Position numbers and translations under genes: made by a program. DNA of 64,000 nt, from positions 186,001 to 250,000 of the forward strand of contig ABHI01000001.1 in NCBI GenBank assembly GCA_000171875.1, given 5' to 3'. This DNA is from Flavobacteriales bacterium ALC-1 (lineage in GTDB: Bacteria; Bacteroidota; Bacteroidia; Flavobacteriales; Flavobacteriaceae). Shown piece after piece: positions 47,140-56,516 of this stretch. Each line of letters starts with the position of its first letter. Position 1 is the stretch's first letter. The notes beneath the pieces were generated by a model. The model did not search any database. It was given only the letters and a program-made list of their open reading frames with translations, and was not told where the DNA came from.

Positions 47140-47642
47140 TGTTATTAAAAACTTTATTAAAATATTCATTAGTGCTCTTAGTAATTCTATCAGTTTTTAA
47201 CTGTAAAGAAGAGAAGGCTACGCAAACTGAAGATAAAGTTGTTGTTAAGTTTAAGAAAGAAGGTGTGCTCTCAATTAAAAAAGCAGATTCAGATACTATC
47301 ATTAAGACCCTTGATATTGAAATTGCTGACAATGAATATGAAACCCAAACTGGCTTAATGTATCGGGATAAGTTAGAAACCAGTCACGGAATGCTTTTTA
47401 TATTTCCTAATATCGATTTTAGGAGTTTCTACATGAAGAATACAAAAATTCCTTTAGACATTATCTATATAGCTGAAGACAAAAGTATTGTTAGTGTTCA
47501 AAAAAATGCCAAACCTTTTGATGAGACTTCATTGCCTTCTGAAGCTCCTGCCAAATATGTCTTAGAGATTAATGGTGGTTTATTTGATGAGTGGCAGCTT
47601 AACGTTGGCGACAAAATAAGTTTCACCTCAATTAATGAGTAA
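47139..47642 (+). CDS. DUF192 lipoprotein
   Basis: 167 residues. The N-terminus is hydrophobic with a lipobox-like VFNC (Cys about 22). The DUF192 domain follows: ETQTGLMYRDKLETSHGMLF, IFPNIDFRSFYMKNTKIPLDIIYIAED, YVLEINGG. Function not established, often near envelope genes. Start overlaps the lgt stop and its end overlaps the next start, so lgt, this gene and the hydrolase are translationally coupled. Confidence 0.9.
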   Translation: MLLKTLLKYSLVLLVILSVFNCKEEKATQTEDKVVVKFKKEGVLSIKKADSDTIIKTLDIEIADNEYETQTGLMYRDKLETSHGMLFIFPNIDFRSFYMKNTKIPLDIIYIAEDKSIVSVQKNAKPFDETSLPSEAPAKYVLEINGGLFDEWQLNVGDKISFTSINE

Positions 47643-48495
47643 GCCATTAGATATTCTTATTAATACACCTTTAGGCCACGATTTAGGACTTACTCTTTTT
47701 AAACCTAAAACATCTAATAATAAGAGCTTAGTTATATCTTCAGCCACAGGTGTTCTTCAGCACTATTATTATAAGTTCGCTATTTATCTCTCTAAATTAG
47801 GTTATACAGTTTATACATTCGACTATTATGGTATAGGGAAATCTAACTCAAATATTGATGCCCTAAAGAAAAATATCATTAACCTTAAATGTTGGGGTGA
47901 AAATGATCAAGCTTCGGTTATAGATTATGCTAAGGCTCAAAATCAAAAGCACGAAATAATAGCTATTACTCATAGTATTGGTGGTCAAATTTTAGCTTTT
48001 AACAAAAGCATATCAAAAATAGACGCTATAATTACTGTCGCTTCTCAGAGTGGCTATTGGAAGCATTGGAAAGGTTATGAACGTATTAGAATGTTTGCTT
48101 TTTGGCATCTGATGATTCCCTTATTAACTCCTGTATTTGGTTATTTTCCTGCTAAAAAGATGAAACTTTTTGAGAATTTACCAAAACAAATGGTCTACCA
48201 ATGGATGCGTTGGGGGAAACATAAAGACTATATGTTAAGTGAATTTGATTTTAAAAATCTAGAGTTCAAAAATTATAATAAACGTTTACTTGTACTTAGT
48301 TTTCCTAGAGATGAATATGCTTCAAAAAGTTCTGTTGATTGGCTTGCAAAACTATTTAATAACTCTAATATAGATAGACGCCATATCATACCCGAAGATA
48401 TTGGTATTGAAAATGTTGGTCATTTTGGATTCTTTAGAAGTAAATTTGAAGACTCTTTATGGAAAATGACACATGAATGGATTATAGCTAATTAG
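47635..48495 (+). CDS. Alpha/beta-hydrolase-fold protein
   Basis: 286 residues, no signal peptide. Nucleophile elbow is ITHSIGGQILAF (His-Ser-x-Gly-Gly variant of GxSxG), an acid segment near SFPRDEYASKSS, and a C-terminal His in NVGHFGFFR, so a triad is plausible. Similar to serine aminopeptidase-S33/lysophospholipase-like proteins; substrate unknown. Overlaps DUF192 by 8 bases (ATGAGTAA). Confidence 0.8.
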   Translation: MSKPLDILINTPLGHDLGLTLFKPKTSNNKSLVISSATGVLQHYYYKFAIYLSKLGYTVYTFDYYGIGKSNSNIDALKKNIINLKCWGENDQASVIDYAKAQNQKHEIIAITHSIGGQILAFNKSISKIDAIITVASQSGYWKHWKGYERIRMFAFWHLMIPLLTPVFGYFPAKKMKLFENLPKQMVYQWMRWGKHKDYMLSEFDFKNLEFKNYNKRLLVLSFPRDEYASKSSVDWLAKLFNNSNIDRRHIIPEDIGIENVGHFGFFRSKFEDSLWKMTHEWIIAN

Positions 48496-48534
48496 TAATT
48501 TTGAAAGTGAATACATTTCAAATTATTAAGAATA

Positions 48535-48567
48535 AAAAATGCCTCTCCTTTTCTGAGAGGCATTTTT
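48535..48567. terminator. Bidirectional terminator
   Basis: 13-base arms AAAAATGCCTCTC and GAGAGGCATTTTT, 7-base loop, between the hydrolase and the convergent T9SS gene. Confidence 0.85.
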
Positions 48568-48585
48568 ATAACATATCGGTTTTTA

Positions 48586-50664
48586 TTAGTTTTTAATGAT
48601 TTTTTTTACGACACTAAAACCAATATCTTTATTTAGTATTTCCATAAAATAATGAGCATTCTCTAATTTATCTAGTCCATCAACCCTAATTTCACCATCT
48701 ATAGTAGTAGCGATTTTTCTATATACTACTCGCCCATTTAAATCATATATATTAATATTTAATTCGTTCCCAATTATAATGGTAGGAACTTTAAATATTA
48801 AATGATCACCAAATGGATTTGTAAATACAATAATACTTTTAGCATTCAAATTATTAACACCAAGTAAATTCCCATCAACACCATCACAATTTTCATCAAC
48901 ACCATCACCTTCAGGGTCATCTACATCTGGATTAATATCACCATTTGTATCATTACAATCTAGACCATTAGCTACATAACCAAATGGTGGTGTATCAGAA
49001 CAATCTTCAATAGTACTGTCTGGATCACCATATCCATCACCATCCAAATCTTCATAAAAAGTTGTAGGTGACTGTCCTTCTGCTGTCATAGTAACACACA
49101 CATCTTCTGTATACTCACAACCAAATTCATCTATCGTCCTGAGAACAAAGCAATGCTCACCTGCAGACTGAGGAGCAACAGTGATAATATTTCCATTTAT
49201 TTCACTGATACTAGGATTCGCATCCCATGATTGAGATATGATTGTTGGTGTGTAACTATAATCTTCTAAGGTTAAAGCTTCATCAAAGTTAAGCTCCCAA
49301 GAAAATATATAACCATTGTCAGCACCTAAATTATCAACTATAACAATTTTCCATTCCCCATTTAAAGGAGACCCAATAAGGCCATTTAAATCAGAAACCG
49401 AACTATAATTTCCAGCAGGAACAAAACTATCGATATAAGTATCTGGTCCATCACCAACAGGAAAAGCACCTCCAGTCTCAATACCATCAATTAAAGTAGG
49501 AAAGCTACCATTAGCCACAAAACAATAATCATATCCTATACCAGGAGTTATATTCGCACTATTACCATCAACTGTATTAGTAGACCAAGGAATTCCAAGA
49601 TTTGCAGAACCTCCTCCTTGATCATGTAGTCTTACCGTTTGACCATTTGGAGAAATAATTTCGATATCCAAATCTCCTAAGTATGAATGTTCCATATTTA
49701 AACAGATACTCTCTATTTGACTAATATCAGTTAAACTTTGCGAAGCCTCAAAACATGTTACATTAATACTAGTGCTGTAAGCAACCCCACTTCCATCTGG
49801 CAAAAATGTCACTGCACTTTCTGGCGGTGGACAATTATATACTAAACTCAAAGGGTTAACAACACCTTCTATTGTTGTAGATTCTCCAAAGCATAACGTA
49901 TTATCAGTAGCTAGAGTACCTGTAAAATCAGGACTACCTGATACTCTAATAATTTGGTTTACTGTATTTGTATTAGGACAACCATCCATAAAGTTATCCA
50001 TATTAGTATCTCTTATATTCAAGTTTACTAGATATACTCCAGGTGCATCATAAGATATATTAACACTTGTTCCAGAAACAGTATTTCCATCTCCTAAATC
50101 CCAAGTATAACTTGCACCAACTCCATCAACTTCAAAAGCAGCACTGCCATTAAGGTTAATATTTTCACCTACACAAACCTCTATAATACCTTCTGCATTG
50201 GCAGCTGGCACTGATGCATCTATTTGAGCAGTTATATCTTGACAAGGTATTGCACAAGAAACATTAGCAGACCATCCTATTGTATTACCAGAGTTGTTAG
50301 AAACAAATTCAATAGTTAAACAACCACTTGAGTTATCAAAACCAGCAAATACTAAACCAGGAGATTGTACGCCAGAGTAGGTTCCTATGATTTCTGCTGT
50401 AGTATCAATACCATCGTAAATATTCATTATATCTCCATTAAGCTGAGTCATAAAATCTTGAAATTCTATTTTAGTTCTTTGACCTGCTTGTTCAGGACAA
50501 ATTGTTAAAGTATAGTTTTCATTGCTACCATAATTTAAAAACTCACCTCCAGAATCATAAAATATACCTGAACATATGTTTACGGTTCCATTTTGCATAA
50601 TTATATCTTGACTAAAACCATAAATTGAGGTCATTGAGAATATGAAGAGTAAAATTTTTTTCAT
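48586..50664 (-). CDS. Modular T9SS protein (CUB-PKD-P-like) with type A sorting domain
   Basis: 692 residues from the ATG at 50664 (MKKILLFIFSMTSIYGFSQD signal peptide). N-terminal CUB-like, PKD (YTWDLGDGNTVSG) and P-like domain (EHSYLGDLDIEIISPNGQ, EWKIVIVDNLGADNGY) closely parallel the first 530 residues of the protein at 36793. A calcium-type DxDGDGYGDP and MopE-like metal-binding segment (GLDCNDTNGDINPDVDDPEG) follow, then a type A sorting domain (IIVFTNPFGDHLIFKVP, INIYDLNGRVVYRK, YFMEI). Exported to the surface by T9SS; catalytic activity not visible. Confidence 0.9.
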   Translation of the reverse strand: MKKILLFIFSMTSIYGFSQDIIMQNGTVNICSGIFYDSGGEFLNYGSNENYTLTICPEQAGQRTKIEFQDFMTQLNGDIMNIYDGIDTTAEIIGTYSGVQSPGLVFAGFDNSSGCLTIEFVSNNSGNTIGWSANVSCAIPCQDITAQIDASVPAANAEGIIEVCVGENINLNGSAAFEVDGVGASYTWDLGDGNTVSGTSVNISYDAPGVYLVNLNIRDTNMDNFMDGCPNTNTVNQIIRVSGSPDFTGTLATDNTLCFGESTTIEGVVNPLSLVYNCPPPESAVTFLPDGSGVAYSTSINVTCFEASQSLTDISQIESICLNMEHSYLGDLDIEIISPNGQTVRLHDQGGGSANLGIPWSTNTVDGNSANITPGIGYDYCFVANGSFPTLIDGIETGGAFPVGDGPDTYIDSFVPAGNYSSVSDLNGLIGSPLNGEWKIVIVDNLGADNGYIFSWELNFDEALTLEDYSYTPTIISQSWDANPSISEINGNIITVAPQSAGEHCFVLRTIDEFGCEYTEDVCVTMTAEGQSPTTFYEDLDGDGYGDPDSTIEDCSDTPPFGYVANGLDCNDTNGDINPDVDDPEGDGVDENCDGVDGNLLGVNNLNAKSIIVFTNPFGDHLIFKVPTIIIGNELNINIYDLNGRVVYRKIATTIDGEIRVDGLDKLENAHYFMEILNKDIGFSVVKKIIKN

Positions 50665-50761
50665 CTTGAGGGTCAGTTTAATTAATATTTTAATGTAATA
50701 CAATTTTTACATTTCATATTAATTAGATGGATGAAAAGCAATAAGGTTGCGTCAAAAAACA

Positions 50762-50789
50762 AAAAGCCTTTCTTTTCAGAAAGGCTTTT
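50762..50789 (-). terminator. Terminator downstream of secDF
   Basis: 11-base arms AAAAGCCTTTC and GAAAGGCTTTT with 6-base loop; T-run follows on the minus strand. Confidence 0.85.
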
Positions 50790-50810
50790 ATAATATATAA
50801 CAAAAAAAAA

Positions 50811-53800
50811 TTAAGCTTCGTCTTCCTCTTTTACTTTCTTCTTTAAAGATTCAGCGGCATCGCCTTTCTTCGCTGTATCATACATTAATGGTGTTGCGAT
50901 AAACATAGATGAGTATGTACCTACTACTACACCAATAATTAAGGCGAATAATAAACCTCTAAGTGAATCTGCACCAAAAGCAAACATCGCTAATAATACT
51001 ACTAATGTAGTTACAGATGTATTTAAGGTTCTACTTAATGTACTGTTTAATGAAGCGTTGATCGTTTTATCAAATTCCCAAGACGTGTGCTCATTTAAGA
51101 ACTCTCTAATTCTATCGAATACAACAACCGTATCATTAAGCGAGTAACCAATTACCGTTAAGATTGCCGCAATAAATGCTTGGTCAATTTCCATACTAAA
51201 TGGCATAAATTTCCATGTTAATGAGAAGATCCCTAATACAATTAAAACATCATGGAATACTGCCGCTACAGCACCAAGTGAGAATTGCCATTTCTTAAAT
51301 CTAAATAAGATATATAAGAATACCACCACTAAAGATCCTAAAACAGCCCATAATGAAGATTTTTTAATATCATCTGCAATGGTCGGACTTACTTTACTCG
51401 ATAGCATTTTACCAATCTTAGCGTCACCAGAACCGTCAACAAATTCTGGATAAGTCATTCCATCTGGAAGGTATTTTTGTAAAGCCCCAAACAATTTAGA
51501 CTGTACCTCTTCATCTGTCTCAACGGAGTTGTCTTCAACCTTATATTTTGTTGAAATTTTTAATTGGTTGTCTCCACCAATAGTCTTTACTTCTGCACTA
51601 TTAAACACAGCATTAAGATCGCCTTTTACTTCTTCTACACTAACAGGTTGCTCAAAACGAACTTGGTACGTTCTACCTCCAACAAAGTCAATACCTTGAT
51701 CTAAACCAGTAGTAAATAATGACCCTAAACTTGCAAGAATTAATATACCAGAAATTACATAAGCAATCTTACGCTTCTTAAGGAAATTGATATTGATATT
51801 CTTAAATAAACCTTTAGTCATAGTCGTAGAGAAATCTAATTTCCCTCCTCTATTTACCCACCAGTCAATCAATAAACGTGTAATGAATATTGCCGTAAAT
51901 AATGATGTTAAAATACCAATGATTAATGTTGTTGCGAAACCTTTAATCGGTCCTGTACCAAATACGAATAAAATTAAGGCTGTTAAACCTGTTGTAATAT
52001 TCGCATCTAATATTGAAGATAATGCATTAGAGAAACCATCTTTAATCGATTCTTTTTGCGACTTTCCTTTTGCTAATTCTTCTCTAATGCGTTCGAAGAT
52101 AAGAACGTTCGCATCGACCGAGATACCAATGGTAAGTACAATACCAGCAATGCCAGGTAGCGTTAATACAGCTCCTAAACTTGCTAATACACCAAATATT
52201 AATAAGATATTGAATAATAAAGCAACATCTGCAAAAATACCAGCCTTACCATAATAAAATATCATCCATAGCAAAACGAATGTTAAAGCGATAAGAAATG
52301 ATTTCATACCACTATCAATAGCTTCTTGTCCTAATGATGGACCAACTTCATCTGCTTGCACTATCTCAGCAGAAGCAGGTAATTTACCAGCTCTTAATAC
52401 GTTAGCTAAATCCACAGCTTCTGTTAATGAAAATGATCCTGATATTTGCGAACGACCACCAGAAATGCCGCCTACCTGAGATACACCAGGTGCAGAATAC
52501 ACAATATTATCTAATACAATTGCTATATTACCATCTTCTTCATTGGCCTTTTTGGTCATCTCTTCCCAAATCTTGGCACCTTTAGCATTCATTGCCATAC
52601 CTACAGCAGGATTGTTTACTGGGTCAAACTCCTGTCTTGCATCAGTAATTACCGCACCACTTAAAGGTGGTTGATTATCTCTGTTTGTTTTGATAGCATA
52701 TAACTCTACAAACTCAGAATCCTTTTTTTGAACACCCCAAGCAAACTTCACATAACGCATTTCTGCTGGTAATAATGCCCTATTCTTAGGATTATTAAGA
52801 GCAGTCATTATTTTTTCTTTATCCTTAGTTAAGAACATACCAATTACCGAAGGATGACCTCCACGTCCTTGATAGCCAATAGGATTACTATCTACAACAT
52901 CTGTAGAATCTGTAGCTATCTGGCCTGTTAATTCATCAATTGCGTTTGCTGTACTATCTTGTTCTACTAAAGCTTCTTCAACTTCATCAATTGCTTCAGG
53001 TTTCTCTGCAGCAGCAGCAACCATTGCGTTATTTACCTGACCAATATATGGAAGAACTTCTTGGTCTTTATAAGTTTCCCAAAACTGTAGTTGTGCTGTT
53101 TTTGTAATGATATCTACAACACGCTTTTTGTCTTTAGCACCTGGCAACTCTATTAAAATACGACCAGAATTTCCTAGACGTTGAATGTTTGGTGACGATA
53201 CACCAAAACCATCAATACGATTACGTAATACTTCGAAAGCTGAAACAATAGACTCGTCAATCTTAGTTTCAATAATACCTTTTACCTCATCATCTGACAT
53301 ATCAAACTCAACGATATCTCTTAAATCACGATTGGCAAAAATATCTGGAGATGCTAATTTGGTATCTCCTTTTATAGCATCAAATGCTCTGAAAAAAGAT
53401 TCTAAGTAAGATTCTTGTGCATCTTTTTGTAACTCTTCAGCATCTTCTAATGCTTTGTTAAATATTGGGTCTTTACTATTATTAGATAAACCTTTTAAGA
53501 TATCTTTTACAGATATTTGAATAATAGCGTTAATACCACCTTTAAGGTCTAAACCTAATTTCATGGCATTACCTTCAACTTCATTGTAAGTATATTGAGA
53601 CACACCTATATTATAAACTTCAATAGGCTCTAAATTTTCACCTACTTGAACTTTATTGGTCTTTAAAGAATCCAAATAACGAATCTCTTCTTCGTTTCTT
53701 TTAGATTGATAATCGTCTGCTGTATCAGCATACTTAGCTATTGCAGCTCCTTTAGCTTCATCTTCTATCTGATTGGCTTTAAATGTGAATGATAATTGGT

Positions 53801-53858
53801 AGATACTTACCAAGCCAAATAAAATAGCAAAAAGCTTAATTACTCCTTTGTTTTGCAT
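50811..53858 (-). CDS. secDF: Fused protein translocase subunit SecDF
   Basis: 1015 residues, SecD and SecF in one chain, as is usual in Bacteroidota. SecD half: first helix, DLKGGINAIIQI, periplasmic P1 (FEVLRNRIDGFGVSSPNIQR), GKLPASAEIVQADEVGPSLGQEA, then membrane helices with the ISVDANVLIFERIREELAKG signature. SecF half: GIDFVGGRTYQVRF, then DTVVVFDRIREFLNEH. The proton-relay Asp/Arg of SecDF are within these signatures. Drives late export across the inner membrane using the proton force. Confidence 0.96.
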   Translation of the reverse strand: MQNKGVIKLFAILFGLVSIYQLSFTFKANQIEDEAKGAAIAKYADTADDYQSKRNEEEIRYLDSLKTNKVQVGENLEPIEVYNIGVSQYTYNEVEGNAMKLGLDLKGGINAIIQISVKDILKGLSNNSKDPIFNKALEDAEELQKDAQESYLESFFRAFDAIKGDTKLASPDIFANRDLRDIVEFDMSDDEVKGIIETKIDESIVSAFEVLRNRIDGFGVSSPNIQRLGNSGRILIELPGAKDKKRVVDIITKTAQLQFWETYKDQEVLPYIGQVNNAMVAAAAEKPEAIDEVEEALVEQDSTANAIDELTGQIATDSTDVVDSNPIGYQGRGGHPSVIGMFLTKDKEKIMTALNNPKNRALLPAEMRYVKFAWGVQKKDSEFVELYAIKTNRDNQPPLSGAVITDARQEFDPVNNPAVGMAMNAKGAKIWEEMTKKANEEDGNIAIVLDNIVYSAPGVSQVGGISGGRSQISGSFSLTEAVDLANVLRAGKLPASAEIVQADEVGPSLGQEAIDSGMKSFLIALTFVLLWMIFYYGKAGIFADVALLFNILLIFGVLASLGAVLTLPGIAGIVLTIGISVDANVLIFERIREELAKGKSQKESIKDGFSNALSSILDANITTGLTALILFVFGTGPIKGFATTLIIGILTSLFTAIFITRLLIDWWVNRGGKLDFSTTMTKGLFKNININFLKKRKIAYVISGILILASLGSLFTTGLDQGIDFVGGRTYQVRFEQPVSVEEVKGDLNAVFNSAEVKTIGGDNQLKISTKYKVEDNSVETDEEVQSKLFGALQKYLPDGMTYPEFVDGSGDAKIGKMLSSKVSPTIADDIKKSSLWAVLGSLVVVFLYILFRFKKWQFSLGAVAAVFHDVLIVLGIFSLTWKFMPFSMEIDQAFIAAILTVIGYSLNDTVVVFDRIREFLNEHTSWEFDKTINASLNSTLSRTLNTSVTTLVVLLAMFAFGADSLRGLLFALIIGVVVGTYSSMFIATPLMYDTAKKGDAAESLKKKVKEEDEA

Positions 53859-53903
53859 TGTTATAGTTATTTAATGTCGAATTTTATTTTTTGAATATGA
53901 GCG

Positions 53904-53934
53904 CAAATATAGAATTTACGGCATAACCCGACAA
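53904..53934 (-). promoter_or_regulatory. Promoter for secDF
   Basis: On the minus strand TTG (53934-53932), a 20-base spacer and TATATTTG (53911-53904), 46 bases upstream of the start. Same spacing as the adhesin operon promoter. Confidence 0.6.
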
Positions 53935-54001
53935 TGTTTTATTAAATAGATTTTTTAGCTTTTCGATTGATAAAAGCTACACGAAGTGAAGGGGAATTAT
54001 T

Positions 54002-54628
54002 TTAGATTGTAAATTCCCTTTTTGTAGGTCCTGCTCTAACTTCAGGAATTTTATAGGATGTATTATCCGTAACAATAACTACAGATTTATTAACCTGTAA
54101 AGCAACTTTCACAATACTATTATTGTGCTCGGTATTTTGTAGTTCCCCAGAAGTATTAACCTTAGGATTATATGAGTGTTCACTTTTTTGGTTAAGTTCT
54201 ACAACTTCAGTTCTTTCAAAATCCCAATTGCTATCATTATTATTCTGAATTTCTGAAATATTAAGTTCATAATCTTTTCCGCTTTTTTCTTTAGGGAAAT
54301 TAGTAGAGCTTTTTTCTTTAGAATTATAAGCGAATTTATAGCCTTCTTCTTGGGAAAGTATGTTTTGAATGCGTTTTACATCTGAATCGCTGTAGTAAGT
54401 TATTTTAAGCTGACCATTGTCATTTTGTACAATTTGAATCTGCTTTGCGCCTATAATTTCTAATTGTTTTTTAACAATTTCGATAGCATTATTGGCATCT
54501 TCTTTTGCGACATCCTTATCAGAAAACTGAATTACAATCTGTTGATTAGGAACAGAAGATTCCTCTATATACCTTCCAAAAAAGGCTAAGAGTAAAATTA
54601 TAATCCCTAAATGCAATTTGGTTTTCAT
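54002..54628 (-). CDS. Membrane-anchored protein with a SecD-P1-like segment
   Basis: 208 residues. One N-terminal hydrophobic helix (5-20) then a periplasmic part. Residues about 28-95 (QQIVIQFSDKDVAKEDANNA, IEIVKKQLEIIGAKQIQIVQ, GQLKITYYSDSDVKRIQNIL) look like the beta-alpha-beta pattern of the SecD P1 region, an inference. The rest is low-complexity polar. It lies directly upstream of secDF on the same strand but secDF has its own promoter. Confidence 0.65.
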   Translation of the reverse strand: MKTKLHLGIIILLLAFFGRYIEESSVPNQQIVIQFSDKDVAKEDANNAIEIVKKQLEIIGAKQIQIVQNDNGQLKITYYSDSDVKRIQNILSQEEGYKFAYNSKEKSSTNFPKEKSGKDYELNISEIQNNNDSNWDFERTEVVELNQKSEHSYNPKVNTSGELQNTEHNNSIVKVALQVNKSVVIVTDNTSYKIPEVRAGPTKREFTI

Positions 54629-54644
54629 TCAGCAAATATAAAAA

Positions 54645-54672
54645 ATAAAGACTGCAAAGGTGCAGTCTTTAT
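54645..54672 (-). terminator. Terminator after the DUF4412-like gene
   Basis: 12-base arms ATAAAGACTGCA and TGCAGTCTTTAT with a 4-base loop, and an A-run on the plus strand giving U-run on minus. Confidence 0.8.
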
Positions 54673-54702
54673 AGATTATCTGTTAGGCAAACTAATTGAT
54701 GT

Positions 54703-55362
54703 TTAGTACATGCTTTTATAGCCTTCTGGTGGCGTAAGACTAAACTTATCGTCTGATACTGTTTCCTTTTTTATTTCAATAACTTCTGTAATAATATTCA
54801 TTTGCTCACCATTCATATTCATACTCATCTTCATGTAGAGCGGAAATCCCTTTACTTTTTCACCATATAAAGCTGTTTGCTGTGGTTGTGCCGCTTCTAT
54901 TTTATCTGTAACAAACATTTCAATACTAGTTTTTGCTCCATTTTGTGTGGTTTCTACTGTGTATTGAGAACATGTATATCCTAAAATCTCTTTGGTCTCA
55001 TCCCCTTTTATTACCACAACACTTTTTAACATCTCATCTGTAACCTTAATTTCTTGAAGCATATAGATTTTTCCCATTGTTGGATTATCCATTAAAACAA
55101 GTATTTTTTGGGCTTCTGGATCGGATATTGTCACTACCGAACCTGTAGCTTCATTATTCATTTTCGAATGCGATTTTGCACCTTTAATGTAGGTTATAGT
55201 TTCTACATCACTCATACTTGCCATTTGCATTTTCACCTGCATATTATCACTATCTGAAGTCATTGATTGTTTAGAAACGATAACTCCTTCCGTAAATTTT
55301 TCTTGAGCTAATGCTGTAAAGCCAAGTAAAAAAGCAAAACTCAATAATAGTATTTTTTTCAT
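54703..55362 (-). CDS. Secreted DUF4412-like protein
   Basis: 219 residues from the ATG at 55362 (MKKILLLSFAFLLGFTALAQ). Mature part of about 200 residues with Met-rich beta sequence (MASMSDVETITYIKGAKSHS, GEKVKGFPLYMKMSMNMNGE) and a single Cys, like the DUF4412 family of Bacteroidota periplasmic proteins. An upstream TTG-type extension is refuted by a terminator hairpin inside it. Function unknown. Confidence 0.8.
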   Translation of the reverse strand: MKKILLLSFAFLLGFTALAQEKFTEGVIVSKQSMTSDSDNMQVKMQMASMSDVETITYIKGAKSHSKMNNEATGSVVTISDPEAQKILVLMDNPTMGKIYMLQEIKVTDEMLKSVVVIKGDETKEILGYTCSQYTVETTQNGAKTSIEMFVTDKIEAAQPQQTALYGEKVKGFPLYMKMSMNMNGEQMNIITEVIEIKKETVSDDKFSLTPPEGYKSMY

Positions 55363-55388
55363 TTTTAATGTATTTAGTTTATAATAAG

Positions 55389-55420
55389 AAACCTTACCAA
55401 CAAACATGCCAGTAAGGTTT
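55389..55420 (-). terminator. Hairpin downstream of mdh
   Basis: 9-base arms AAACCTTAC and GTAAGGTTT with a 14-base loop. Fair stem, so moderate confidence as mdh terminator. Confidence 0.55.
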
Positions 55421-55445
55421 TGATTTATATAACTTTAGTTGAACT

Positions 55446-56372
55446 TTATAATTCTAAAAGGCCATTGGTTTTCTTCACACCTTCTGCACTTTCTGTCATG
55501 TGAGCCTTTTCTGCATTACTTAAAGGTACATCTACAATTTGCTCAATACCGTTTCTACCTAAAATTACTGGTACACCAATACATAAGTCACTTAAACCAT
55601 ATTCACCATCTAATAATGTAGAACAAGGAAATATTTTCTTCTGATCACAAGCTATTGCTTGAACCAATCCGCTTACAGCAGCTCCTGGTGCATACCAAGC
55701 AGATGTTCCTAACAACTTAGTTAATGTCGCTCCACCAACCTTAGTGTCTGCTGCAACTTGATTTAAACGTTCTTCTGATAAAAACTCAGATACTTTAATA
55801 CTATTTCTAGTCGCATGAGATGTTAATGGTACCATACCCTTATCACTATGCCCACCAATTACCATGCCGTCAACATCACTAATTGGTGCTTCTAGAGCTT
55901 CTGCTAATCTGTACTTAAAACGTGCAGAGTCTAATGCTCCACCCATTCCTATAATTCTATTTTTTGGAAGATCTATAGTTTTATGCACTAAATAAGTCAT
56001 CGTATCCATTGGGTTACTTACTACGATAATTATTGTATTTGGTGAATGTGCAACTAAACTTGATGATACCGTTTTTACGATACCAGCATTGATACCTATT
56101 AATTCTTCACGTGTCATTCCCGGCTTACGAGGAATACCTGAAGTAATAACACAAATATCACTATTAGCTGTTTTTGAGTAATCGCTTGTGCTGCCTGTAA
56201 TTTTGGTATCGAAACCATTTAAAGATGCACACTGCATTAAATCCATTGCTTTACCTTCTGCATAGCCTTCTTTAATATCTAATATGACAACTTCAGAGGC
56301 AAAGTTTTTAATTGCAATATATTCTGCACAACTTGCTCCTACTGCACCTGCACCAACTACTGTTACTTTCAT
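55446..56372 (-). CDS. mdh: Malate dehydrogenase
   Basis: 308 residues. NAD-binding Gly motif VVGAGAVGASCAEYIA (5-20), nucleotide-specificity Asp in VVILDIKEG, catalytic segment SGIPRKPGMTREEL, VVSNPMDTMTYLV, and GMGGALDSARF; His of the Asp-His pair in VIGGHSDKGMV. Oxidises malate to oxaloacetate in the TCA cycle. LDH-like MDH type. A TAATTTTG -7 box lies at 56436-56443. Confidence 0.95.
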   Translation of the reverse strand: MKVTVVGAGAVGASCAEYIAIKNFASEVVILDIKEGYAEGKAMDLMQCASLNGFDTKITGSTSDYSKTANSDICVITSGIPRKPGMTREELIGINAGIVKTVSSSLVAHSPNTIIIVVSNPMDTMTYLVHKTIDLPKNRIIGMGGALDSARFKYRLAEALEAPISDVDGMVIGGHSDKGMVPLTSHATRNSIKVSEFLSEERLNQVAADTKVGGATLTKLLGTSAWYAPGAAVSGLVQAIACDQKKIFPCSTLLDGEYGLSDLCIGVPVILGRNGIEQIVDVPLSNAEKAHMTESAEGVKKTNGLLEL

Positions 56373-56435
56373 TTTTATATTTTTTTGTGTGAAACTTTGT
56401 ATTTAAACAACTTTACCTTCTGGTAAAATCAGGTG

Positions 56436-56443
56436 CAAAATTA
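56436..56443 (-). promoter_or_regulatory. -7 promoter box (TAATTTTG) for mdh
   Basis: TAnnTTTG match on the minus strand 64 bases before mdh; no -33 TTG at normal spacing. Confidence 0.35.
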
Positions 56444-56466
56444 CGAATAAAATTGCTGTAAATGAA

Positions 56467-56495
56467 GAAAGCGCAAGATTTACTCTTGCGCTTTC
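56467..56495 (-). terminator. Hairpin downstream of the DUF6588-like gene
   Basis: 12-base arms GAAAGCGCAAGA and TCTTGCGCTTTC with a 5-base loop; strong stem without a long U-run. Confidence 0.65.
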
Positions 56496-56516
56496 AATTA
56501 TATTGAAATAACGTAT

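Noticed and set aside
55363-55407. Upstream start for the DUF4412-like gene
   Set aside because: The extension crosses the mdh terminator hairpin and hides the signal peptide.
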